A stretch of DNA of 64,000 nt from Sipunculus nudus. Its lineage: Eukaryota > Annelida > Sipuncula > Golfingiida > Sipunculidae. Positions 1 to 11,228 of the stretch are shown one piece after another. Numbering within the stretch: the first letter of the stretch is position 1; every line of letters begins with the position of its first letter. The stretch lies in NCBI GenBank assembly GCA_026874595.1, contig CM049307.1, positions 95,082,330 to 95,146,329 on the forward strand, given 5' to 3'. A program made the translations under genes and the position numbers. Under the pieces are notes generated by a model. It made no database searches and had not been told where the DNA came from. It saw only the letters and a list, made by a program, of their open reading frames with translations.

Positions 1-77
1 TTTGTGGTTTACTACTGATTGACTCCAGATGAACTAACAGACTCAGCTGTGGTGACGATCATAGGTGTTACTCAGGA
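1..77. other. Unassigned sequence at window edge
   Basis: It precedes the 79-bp array. No coding or repeat signal is recognised. Confidence 0.3.
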
Positions 78-472
78 GGGTTCGTTTAGCGTAGTTTAAG
101 TCATAAAAAATACACTTATAAAAGAGAGACTTATCTGGGCAGGATGTATATACGCAGGGTTCGTTTAGCGTAGTTTTAGCCATAAAAAATACACTTATGA
201 AATAGAGACGTAGACGGGCAGAAAGTATACACGCAGGGTTCGTTTAGCGTAGTTTTAGTCATAAAAAATACACTTATGAAAGAGAGACGTAGACAGGCAG
301 AAAGTATACACGCAGGGTTCGTTTAGCGTAGTTTTAGTCATAAAAAATACACTTATGAAAGAGAGACGTAGACGGGCAGAAAGTATACACGCAGGGTTCG
401 TTTAGCGTAGTTTTAGTCATAAAAAATACACTTTTGAAAGAGAGACGTAGACGGGCAGGAGGTAAACACGCC
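78..472. repeat. 79-bp tandem array, five copies
   Basis: GGGTTCGTTTAGCGTAG starts at 78, 157, 236, 315 and 394, exactly 79 bp apart. The last copy decays around 460-472 into a GC- and CpG-richer stretch to about 660. No function can be assigned. Confidence 0.92.
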
Positions 473-3340
473 GGGTCCCGCAGCACGACACGCCTAATTG
501 GTGACGGGGCGATGTTTATGGAGTGCGTCCTACCGGCCACTCGTCATTGTTTATATAGTGCGTCCTGCCGCCCTGCGTTTAATCGCATGGTCCGTTGGGA
601 CGTACGTCTTATCGGGATGCGTCTCACCGGGTGCACACCGACATATATACTGCAAGGTGTCGGGACATTAGTGGATATCTGGACTTGTCAACATGTTTGT
701 GTGTGATATTGACTGGTTTACATCTGTCATTAGGAGGATATGTTTTTACCTGTGTCTGTTTGTTTGTTATTAGGATAAAAAAGACTACTGAACCAGTTTC
801 CTCCAACCTTTATGGAGGGGTATGACATGAAACAGGATGCATGTAAGAGGTCAGAACTAACTATCACCCCTCTTTTACTATAAGTGGACTGACCCATTAA
901 CATCCTGTGATAAAGTAGGCTGTCCCAGGGGTCAGGGCAGGGAGGACACCTCACTTGTTCTCTAGGCCTGAATGAGATAGATGTGTGGTCTCTATAGGTA
1001 TAGCTGGTTGGGGATAAGAGGGCACTTAGTCAAGTCATTTAATGTGCTAATTATAATATATAGGAGCTAACCATTAATTGACCTGAGGGGAAAACCTTTT
1101 AGTAGTACCCATAACAATTGTATAGCTCTTTGATTATCACATTTAACTTGAAGACTGGCAGTATATGTTTCAGCTTATTAATAACAATTCTAAATTTAGC
1201 CATATGGTGATTTAAAACCTTAATTTCTGTGTTGTTTTGTCATAGATTTATGTGATAGAAATCTTAAAAGGGAGGTTCACATTAAATGTTAATGGAGATT
1301 CAGATTATCAAAAGGTCAGTTCAGTTGGAATGGTTAGCCTTGTGTGTACTGTATTGAGTACTATTCTAAAGTAATATGGATTGATCACTGGAAACAGAAT
1401 ATTCATCAAATGAAATGAGCTGATCTAAAAACAGGGGAACCGATATAAATGGACACCCTAGGGATTGGGGCAATCTGCCCACTTTATAGAGGTGCCCCAT
1501 AAACATAGAGGTCATGACTGCAACAAAAATAATGAGGAGAAAAATAGAACTCTCAGAAAATGTCCACTATATAGAGATGTCCACTATAAAAAGGTGTCAC
1601 TATAAAGAGGTTCAACTGTACATAACAATTAAGAATGCATCATTGGTTATACCAAGGAGTTTATGCTCCTGAGTATAATATATCTTCATTCTTTCTTCTC
1701 AGTATATCTTCAGTATATTTCTTTTCTTTCTCTAATCCTTGGAACAAGTCAGTTGTTGTCAAAATTTACCGTATCACTTCAAAATTAACATTACCATATT
1801 TATGTGATATGTACATAAAGTGAAACCAACTTTAATATTCTCTTTGCAGAACATTTGCAGTGTGTTTGAAGTTACTCTGATTGATATATGTTATGAGGCT
1901 CTGGAATGTGTGTCACATTTTGTAAAAAACTTATCATACTCAGGCAGATTTTGAGAGCTACAGTAGACCGTCACCTGATAGCATACTCTGAAGTGTTTTT
2001 CATATCAGACACTCATACTGTTGAAAGTGGAGTTGGTGTCACTGAACCTTACTATATGGTTATATCTGTGGTTCTTTAATGCAGTGGTGCAACATTTCAT
2101 ATAGTTTGTCTGGTGGGTGCCAATATGTAACCATAACACCAATATTGTGGTCTATGTATATGATATTGCTTAATGAATAAAAGGTTGAGTTACCATCAAT
2201 ATATCACCAGAGGGCACCAGGAACACAGAGCTAAGCATCTGTGATGTTTGAAATCTCTTTTGGATGCTCAGGTGTTTGGGTCCATGTGGTCTGTGGGACA
2301 TTGGGATGTCTGGCCGTATTACTGAGGAGATGAAATTTGCCATTGTATTATATTAGTCACTGACCATTGCCGCCTTCCTCAAACAAACCATTCAGTTGTG
2401 TAGACACTGCACTCCTAACTGATGCTTTCATTTCACTGCTATTTGAATAATCATATTATGTCACAATTTGTCACTATATAATGATACAAGATTGATGTAA
2501 AACACCAAAAAATATTCAGTTTTACATAACCAATTATAATTTGACACAGCTTGTCTGCCCTTTAAGCCGGGACTCTAAAAAATTTGGCCTTCTGAAGCAT
2601 CCTGGACTCTTCAGATATCCTTCCTATAATGAAAGCCATGATCACCAGAGATAATACCATGAAACCTCAAAATTACCACCACCAACTGGACTTTGATAAA
2701 GTGGTCATTTTATTGAGGTGGTCACTAAACTGAGGTGGTCGTTCAGTGAGGTTTTACTATACTTGCATATGATATCAATATTCCATCTAAAATATAACCT
2801 AGTTGGTAGTAAGGTAGTTATATGTCACACAAGGCAGATATTTCACAGGTGAAATTGTTACCATGTATTAACATTCAGGTACATACAGTACTATAAGAAT
2901 AATAAACCCTCATGTGGCAATATGTTGGTTCCACACTTGGTAATAATTCCACAGGCAGAGGTGACATGAATAACTTTTTGCAGTCCTAGCAGTCACTGAC
3001 TGTAAACTACAAATAACCTGACAGTTTCAGCTTGTTTTCAGCTGTAGCTACTGGGCCGAATGCTTTTAACATATTTGTACAGCTGAAGGCTTTTAATGTT
3101 TCCAGTCAGACATTACTAATACTATATGGGAGGGCCCATGCTAAAACATTACTGCAGTGGCAAAAGTGCAACTGCATTTGATTCTTTGTTAGTTAGGGCA
3201 CTCTGTTGTTTCCTTTGTGGTGTTTTCTTAAGCATTTCTCATATTTCTTCATTTATACAGCTGACTTTTTTCAGTTGAGCTCTAGCAATCCCATATTTCT
3301 CTGACTTGCTATAAATTAATGAATATTTACCATAGAATGT
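473..3340. other. Non-coding stretch with decayed transposon-like pieces
   Basis: 473-660 is unusually CpG-rich for this window. 1445-1620 contains phrases such as GTCCACTATATAGAG and ends with TTCAACTGTA. 2560-2760 ends in GAGGTTTTACTATACTTG. Both resemble decayed pogo/Tigger-type MITE ends. Nothing else is recognised, and short open frames here look like chance. Confidence 0.35.
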
Positions 3341-3500
3341 CAGATAATGATGATGTTGATAATAATAGTAATTATAATATAAATATTGATGGTAATAATA
3401 ATAATAATTAATATCAACAACAACAACAACAATAATTAATAATAATAATAATAATTATAATTATGATAATAATAATAATTATAATGTTATCATTATTAAT
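3340..3500. repeat. AAT/ATT-rich low-complexity tract
   Basis: Runs of AATAATAATAAT, AACAACAACAAC and their permutations are interspersed with TTATAATTATGATAAT. A degraded trinucleotide microsatellite. Confidence 0.8.
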
Positions 3501-3899
3501 TATGAAACTGCAAATAATGTTATCATTTTCATTGATTTACTGAATAGAATAAATATTAAAAGTTAATTTTATTGTTATAATATTAATAATAGTTGTAAAT
3601 TATTCTTACCAGCTAAATAAGAAATAAATAAATCCACTTTTCATTGGTATTATAATGATCTCAAGATGACTCAGATACTTAACAAGAAGACCAAAAAATT
3701 ATCAAACATGTATCCATTTAAAAATATCCCTATCAATTGATAACCCACCAAGAATTAATTTTACAAGCAGCACCTGATCTTCAGGAGTTATCATGTACTA
3801 ACTTAATTAACAGAGACAGTATCCTTGTGGTTATATGTAGGATTTTGATGAGTGCTCCTAGTATTTATAATTATCACTTTACGTGTTTGTATGTGTCTA

Positions 3900-4158
3900 C
3901 AGTCATAACGTTTCCATGCTTTATCACCTGACCACAACAACGACCTGATTATAAGTGGCATGTGGTCGTGCACGTTAGTTTCAGGAAGTGTGTCAGCAGT
4001 AAACATTGTCTATTACGCACGATAGTTTTATTAACCTATACAGTCACAGGTCGTCTTTAGTGATCACATATTATTGAGGAGCCGAACGCTGCGTGATTGC
4101 ATGATTTCACAATTCAAAGATCATTTATCAGCTTGCGGGGATACTGAACAAACTTCCT
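3900..4158 (+). promoter_or_regulatory. Candidate promoter and 5'UTR exon (tentative)
   Basis: This block is less repetitive and has more CpG than its surroundings. It contains an ETS-like CAGGAAGTG at about 3982-3990. It ends in a consensus donor, CTTCCT|GTAAGTT, with GT at 4159-4160. A non-coding first exon must exist upstream of 20998, and this is the best candidate I see by eye. No TATA box or transcript evidence is available. Confidence 0.2.
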
Positions 4159-5053
4159 GTAAGTTAAAATCACATGATAACTGTGTGCAGGTACACAGGT
4201 ATGTGATTTTCCATTTCCTTGCCCAGCTGACTGCGTCTGCTCAGGTGTATCAATTAATACTTCTTTAAATTACAACTTTAGTCTTGATGCTGCTTATATT
4301 TTATTGCTTTCTTAGGGTCCTTATCATGTGCTGGATCAGTACTTTAAAAGCAATTGTTCACAGGGGAAAACTGAAATACATGACAAATACCATGGTAGGA
4401 TCTCCAAAGTAACACAATTAGTAAACATATTGATAAGTAAGCATTTATATTGACTAGCCAGACAGGTGGTCAGAATAAACACAGGTTGTAATGGCAGCAA
4501 TTGTCACAATAATTTGTGCCCTGGGAAAAATCAACTTGGAAATAATTTTTATTCCAATTCAGATTTGGATGCATCCTGTTAATCACTATACACAAGTGTC
4601 ATATAGCAAAGCTAGCTCTAAATACAGTATTGTTATATAATTAAAATGATGTCACTATAATTCAGTACATTATACTTATTCGATGATTAAGGGTTGTATA
4701 GAGTAGATCGATCAATAACTGTAGTATGTGTCATAATTATTGGATTCCACCAGGACGTAACAGAAACAGGGACCAACAGGTGTTCAGGCCATTCAGTGCA
4801 GTGTTGGCTGTAGTATATACTGTTAAGTGTGTATTGTGCTGCTTTATGGACTGCTTTCAATGGCTGTCACAGCATGTCTGATTCAGCAAACACAGCTGCA
4901 TTCGCTTTATTTAATGTGAATTTAATTAGATTAGATGTGTCATGGACTGCTTGTTCTGACAGAATGGAAGGCAAGCCCAAAAAAGTTAATCGTTTTACAG
5001 AATCTTGTACCAAATTTATTGAGCCAATGGAAGAAATGTTTTCTCCTGTTTTT

Positions 5054-7493
5054 AGTGAACCTGTGAGCTTATGCGATGGTGTGCGTCGTCCGTCGTCCGT
5101 CGTCTGTACGTTAACCCATACTATCTTGAAAACGGCAAGAATTAGCATCACAAAATCTTATGCATAAAATTAGTCATCTAAAAAACTCTATCGGATTTTG
5201 CTTATTTTTTGGCTAACTGCATTTTCTTAGATTTTATAGGGAAAAAGCTAAAAAAGCTTAAAAAATCTTCTTCTCCAAATCTGTTCAGCCAAATTGTCCA
5301 ATATTTTACAGAAATGATTCGTGGAACAATCTCTCTCAAATTTGTTTGAATGGTTTAAGTTTGGTGATTTTTGGTCAAGTTACAGGATGTTGAACTTAAG
5401 TCATCTGTCCAAAAAAGCATACTAAAATTACAATCTCAGAAATGGCTTGAGCTATCATCACCAAATTTTATGCCAATGTTGGTCACATGAGTCATATCTG
5501 AAATTGAGGTATTGGTGGCGCCACCTGCATCGGCCTTTTTTGTACGGGGGTCATCAGTGCCTGTATCATACTGACAGCTACAAAAACCTTCTTCTCTGAA
5601 ACGAAATGGCCAAATTGTTTAATATCGCACAGAAATGATCCTAGGGTAGTGCTTTCTGAAGTTTGTTCAAATGGTCTCAGTTCAGAGACTTTTGGCTAAG
5701 TTATGGGAAGCTGAATTTAGTCATATGCCATAACAGCCCATTTTAGCTAAGTGGCTACAAAAATCTTCTTCTCAAAAACCACTGGGCCAAATTCTTAAAT
5801 CTCACACATTAATTATCCTTAGATGTTGATAATTCAAGTTTGTTCAAATGGTCTCAGTTCAGTGACTTTTGGCTAAGTTATGGGAAGCTGAATTTAGTCA
5901 TATGCCATAACAGCCCATGTTAGCTGAGTGGCTACAAAAATCTTCTTCTCAAAAACCACTGAGCCAAATTCTTAAATCTCATACATTAATTATCCTTAGA
6001 AGTTGATAATTCAAATTTGTTCAAATGGTTTTGGTTCAATGATTTTTGGCTGAGATATGGGAAGCTGAACTTTGCCATTTTGCTGTATTTTCCCATATGA
6101 GTTATAAACCTACAAAACGTTTTTCGACTGATGATACTGAGGCCAGTTTGTTTAATATTTTGCAAGAATAATTCCCTGAATCATTCTAATAATAATTGTC
6201 TTTTATGGTTCCAAAAAATGAATTTTGGCTGTATTATAAAGATTGAATTGAGTCATTTTACCATATATGTTAGCTGTGTGAAGCAGATACATCTAGCCTA
6301 GCACCAGTTTATCAGCATCCATTACATCATGCCTCTAGACATTTAGATTTCAGAATATCTATGGAAAATATTGACAATGTTTTTTAAAAGCTTTTAAAAA
6401 ATGTAGATTTATGATATTACATATCATCTGTACACTATTCATAATTTCTTAGGAATAGCAGGAGCTACCATCTCCAAATTTTATGCAATTATCAGTCACA
6501 TATCAAATGTTGATGGATTCAGCTTATTTTTGCTATCTGCATTTACTTAGATTTTACAGGGGAAAAGCTGAAAAAAACTTCTTCTTCTTGTAAAGAGTCC
6601 AGCCAAATTGTTCAATATTTTACAGAAATGATCCCAGAGGCGAGCCTTCTCAAGTTTGTTCAAATGGTTTGTGTTGGATAAATTTTAGCAGAGTTACATA
6701 ACAGGCCAAGATTGTGTATGTTTCTTGAATAGGTTGAGAAACTGCCAACTGTTTCAGATTTGGCAACAGATCAAGAGTTCATTCAGTGCAGCCAGATTTA
6801 GGTCAAGAGTTCAATCAGTGCAGCCAAGCACAAGGCATGTGATCACCTCATGGGCAGCATGTGATCATTTCATGGGTAGCATGTGATCACCTCATGAGTA
6901 TCATGTGATCACCTCATGTTCATTCAGTGCAGCCAGGTACAGGTCAAAAGTTCACTCAGTCTAGCCAGGTGCAGGTCAAGAGTTCACTCAGTGCAGTAGC
7001 CTGAGCCAGTAATTTGTCACAGTACACTCGGGGCAACAGCCTTTCTCACTTAAGCCTGGTCAGCCCCGTGCATCAGACTCAAGGTAAGTTTGATGTATTG
7101 GGCTGATATTCTGACCTGTCTATGTGTCTTTAAATGGCTTTCTCGTTCACAAGACAGTTGTTGCCATCTCCAATGACTTTTGCAAAGTGTATGTGCCTGC
7201 TTAATTCTACAGAAGAATTTGATATATCAGCCTGAAATTGGGCATATTTATACATGTCAAATAGCTTTGTCGTATACAAGACTGGTGGTGCCACCTACAA
7301 TAATTTTTGTGTTGTGTGCACCCATGCTAGAATTTCAGCAGTGATGTTTGTGTATTGTTTCTTGTTCAAAATGTTTAGTACTTGCATTGTTCATATATAT
7401 GAAAAGTAGTGGTTCAGCATTGAAGTGTTATACCTGGTTTTTATATCCATATGCACAGGTTCGCATTAGGCCTGTAGGCCTTGTTATGAGTTT
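5054..7493 (+). mobile_element. Rolling-circle-like non-autonomous element, family D, copy 1
   Basis: The 5' end is AGTGAACCTGTGAGC. Just before the 3' end lies the inverted counterpart CACAGGTTCGC, then the hairpin-forming AGGCCTGTAGGCCT and terminal CTTG. Flanks are T on the left and T on the right, with no duplication. The interior has GTCCGTC repeats near the 5' end, a ~176-bp tandem (5660-6030), and short repeats around 6833-6920. No open frame for Rep/helicase or transposase is seen. Subterminal inverted repeats, a 3' hairpin, T|T insertion and internal tandems are the features described for Helentron-associated (HINE) elements; the family assignment is inference. Confidence 0.7.
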
Positions 7494-8445
7494 TAAGTTT
7501 GAATGGTCAAGAAAAAATCTGTGGAAATTGTTCAAATTGTAGATTGGATACAAAATTTTGTGGCAGTTCTTGAAATGGTTTAAATAAGCAGCATAAAATA
7601 TAATTCAATTTTAATATTACCTTTATGACCTAAATATCGCACTATTTTTATATTAAATATTTCTTCAACAACAGTCCTGGAGATATGATACAACTGCAAG
7701 TCATTTTTTTATGTGCTCTAATTAAGTTAAACATATATATGTTATAGTTATTTAGTGGAAAATATGAACATCTGGGTTAGGCCTGAAATTAAAAATTTGA
7801 GAGAAATCCAATAAATACTTTTTGTTCAAGGTTAAGTCTATTAAGTCTTCCACACAGTACACTATTCAGTCAATATTCTTGACAGTTGGTATATTCATGA
7901 CCATATAAAATGTTTTTGGCATAACATATCAATCCAATATTGGTGCCTCTGCAGCAGTTATTCAGGCTGATAAAATAGAGACCACCTTGTAATCCTGACC
8001 TATGTGATTGTGAGCAGGGAGCCAGTCAACATCCAGCACCATGGCAAACAAAAATGGCATAATTATCTCCCCAGAGCAGGTTAATTATTAATGAAGAATT
8101 GATCTTAATTTCCTGCTGACAACAGGTGTTTATTTACATATTTTACCGCCATTGTTTCCTTATTACCTTTTTTTCTCAGCTATGTATTCTTGTGATAATA
8201 TTTCATATTTTAAATTTGTTTACCAAAGAAATTGAGGCTATTTAGTGGATATCTATTGATTGGTTAACACCTTCTTGCTCTTGACATTCCTCATATATTT
8301 GCCTGAATGTGATGAATAATAATTCACAGAAATAAGGGCAGAATTAATGATGGTTTATTGAAGGATTCATGGAAATTTATTGAACATGGGATTTATTTTC
8401 CCAATAAAACAAGTTAAGCTTATTATCACTTTTTGTATATTAAAA

Positions 8446-8471
8446 TATATATATATATATATATATATATA
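8446..8471. repeat. (AT)n microsatellite at insertion site
   Basis: An AT dinucleotide run abuts the left end of the pogo-like element. Confidence 0.85.
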
Positions 8472-9564
8472 CAGTAGAATGCCTGCTAACCGCCACGCCT
8501 CAATAATGGTCAATATGTCTATAACGGTCAGATTTTCCAGTCCCGAATTTTCGACCGTTATATTTCATAATAATTTTGTTGTTACAGTCACTCCTCTATT
8601 CCGTATTACGGCCAGGTCTTTTGGTCCCGCAGGCCGGGAAATGCCTCAATTACGGTCAGGGGCAGTGACTCCGTGACAAATCGAGCGGCCTCTTCTGACC
8701 TCTTTATTAATACACAAGTGTCCGCTCTCACATATTCCTGTCTGTTAATTAGTGTCTGGAAAAAAGGTAACTACTCGACCATGACTGAGTTGTTTGACAT
8801 GTAGCCAGCGTCGTACTACCCCACTCAGCCTCATCTTCATGCACATTAGTAAGGCATATGTGGGTGTATGTTTGGGAATCCGTCGTGCGAGCCGGATCTT
8901 AATCAGGGTGTTTGTCAGTTAATTTAAGAATGACAACCAGCGGAACCCGATGATTATGTCATCAGAAAAACATTAGGCAAACTGTGGATCTTTAAACTTT
9001 CTTTAATGTCCTTGTGAACACGTACATCAAACGAAAACAGTGCGGCAAACATAGCACAATTTTACTCATTCATGAATAATTATGAATGCAAAAATGAACA
9101 TTGTTACATGTATAAAATGTTACGCATACTCTGTCCCAATCACTTTGTGGACTCTAAAGTGTGTAACAAACAGTCTTCCATAACTGCTTTCTTTAACAAG
9201 ATGTAAAGAGTGTATTCTGTGAATGTTCCCGTAATTCTGCTGATACTTCCGTGCTATTAATATGCTTTGATGGATACAAAGAGCTCCTCAACTTTGTTCA
9301 AATATTATGGATATACAATCTGTTTGTAATTTAATAACAAACACTGTATTTGTATATATTGTTGGTAATTGTTATAAATAGGGTTGAAGTGATTGTAAAT
9401 ATTTTATTTTTTTATTGATAACAATAATTATACTAATACTCTGTATATACGTTTATTTTGTTGATTGTTATAAAGACTTGTACTTGGTTTCGTGTTTCAT
9501 TTTAACCCCCTTTCCTGGTTAAGTCCTGTATAATGGCCACTCCTGTATTAAGGCCTTTCTACTG
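8472..9564. mobile_element. pogo/Tigger-like (Tc1/mariner) non-autonomous element
   Basis: The ends are CAGTAGAATGCC on the left and GGCCTTTCTACTG on the right, whose reverse complement begins CAGTAGAAAGGCC. Both sides are flanked by TA (8470-8471 and 9565-9566). Inside both ends are phrases like TAATGGTCA and ATAATGGCCA, the divergent inverted arms typical of this group. At 1.1 kb with no transposase frame, it is a deletion derivative. Confidence 0.75.
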
Positions 9565-9837
9565 TATATATATATATATCAAGGCCCAAATCCCGATTCT
9601 GACCAGGCGTCAATTGATCCACACCAAATCCCGATTGGGATTTTGTCTGCCTATCCTAACCAGGATCTAGTCCAAATCTTATATATATTTATATAAAGCA
9701 AAGCAATAGTCAGATTTGCAGTAATTTGTTGAATCAAAAGATTTGAAGGAACTTTACAATTTGCCTCAATATGTGAGGTAAAGATTGACAACAATTTAGT
9801 TATCCTATTGATTTCGATAAATGAGTGCTTGGTGGAT

Positions 9838-10001
9838 AAGGAAAAGAGAGAAACTGTGAAGAGAGAAAGAATAAGAACAAAAAAAGGAAGAGAAAAAGAG
9901 GCAGGAAGAAGAAAAAAGAGTGAGAGAGAGACAGAAAGAAAGAAAGTTAAAAACAAGAAAAAAGAAAAAGCAGTAGATAGAGAAAAAGAAAGAGAGAAAA
10001 A

Positions 10002-10049
<48 letters not shown>

Positions 10050-10065
10050 GAAAACAAGTAAGATA

Positions 10066-10097
<32 letters not shown>

Positions 10098-10138
10098 GAA
10101 AGGAATGAATAAGAGAAAGATAAAGAAAGAGAGATGAG
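9838..10138. repeat. GAAA-rich simple repeat
   Basis: A purine tract with a pure GAAA core around 10003-10050, grading into degenerate GAGAAA/AAGAAAG. Lys/Glu- and Ser/Phe-rich open frames on the two strands here are by-products of the repeat. Confidence 0.92.
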
Positions 10139-10139
10139 A

Positions 10140-11228
10140 ACAGGGAAAGAGGATAGGAAAAAGACAGAGAACTAGAGAGTTCTAGGCTTTGAGAAGGAGA
10201 TAGTGGCCATAAGCATTGTAACTGTAAATTTTGGTCTGGAAAAGACATTAAAACTACTAGATAAAAAAAGAACATATTTCAGGCAAGAACACTACATTTT
10301 CATTCATTATCATCAACAAGTAGCTGTCTGCACCATTTTGGTCATATTTGATAATCTGTCTGGAAGTCATAAGCAGTTAAAGCATTTTCAGTTGCTACGA
10401 CATATTTTGAGAATTATCAAGATTCCTGATTGAACCCATAACATTTTAATAGGTTCACTCGGGATATTTGTATATAATTAACTCTCTTTTATTTATATGA
10501 GCGAGATTCCTCATTTGTGTATTGGTGGCGATACTTTGCTTTCTAGTGAGCACCCTCTGGCTGACACATTACTCATGTAAAACCACATTTAATCACAGGT
10601 AACTACAACGCAACCACAAAGCACAAGTGTTTGTCACAAAGTTCCTGAATATTTTTACTTTCCATATTAAAAACATCACATCTTTGTTTACATATCAAGT
10701 GTAGGACGGGTTGAGCTCAGGCAGGTTTAGCACCTTTAGTTATTTATGATAAAATGCTTTGATGTATCATAAATAAAGTTCCTTCCTCTTGCATGTCAAG
10801 GCATTTTTGCTGTCTGACAACATAGTCTAAAGGTTAGTTAAACCATGACCAAGGCCTTTTTTGCTGCAGAATTTACAGCTAATGCTTCATGATTATCATT
10901 ATCAGCTATATAAAGCTGGTTATATCTGGAAAGATAAAAGTGTAACTAGTAAAAAAAGATATATTTTATGACAATACCAAATAGTGTTTGAGCACTAGGA
11001 ATCAAAATAGATTGCACCACATGTCCTTGTAGCTGGAGTCATTTGTTCATGTGCAGACTGATCTTTCCACCTGTTAATTATGGGATAAGAATTAGCCATG
11101 TGTATCAGTGGAGGACATTACATTTTGCTAAGCTGAGTATCATGACCTATGGGTCACTTGGTCTGAAAATCATTTATGTGAAATTTCAAGTCTTGTTGAT
11201 GAGGAAACTTTCTCTTTATTCAGTTTTA
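10140..11228. other. Non-coding stretch, nothing recognised
   Basis: AT-rich sequence between the GAAA tract and family A copy 1. No coding, repeat or RNA signal stands out. Confidence 0.3.

Noticed and set aside
4829-5167. 112-residue + frame upstream of the first element
   Set aside because: No recognisable domain; it runs into the family D element end, and the gene's true start at 21027 has an in-frame stop upstream.
9805-10275. Ser/Phe/Leu-rich and Lys/Glu-rich frames on both strands
   Set aside because: Direct translation of the GAAA/TTTC simple repeat.
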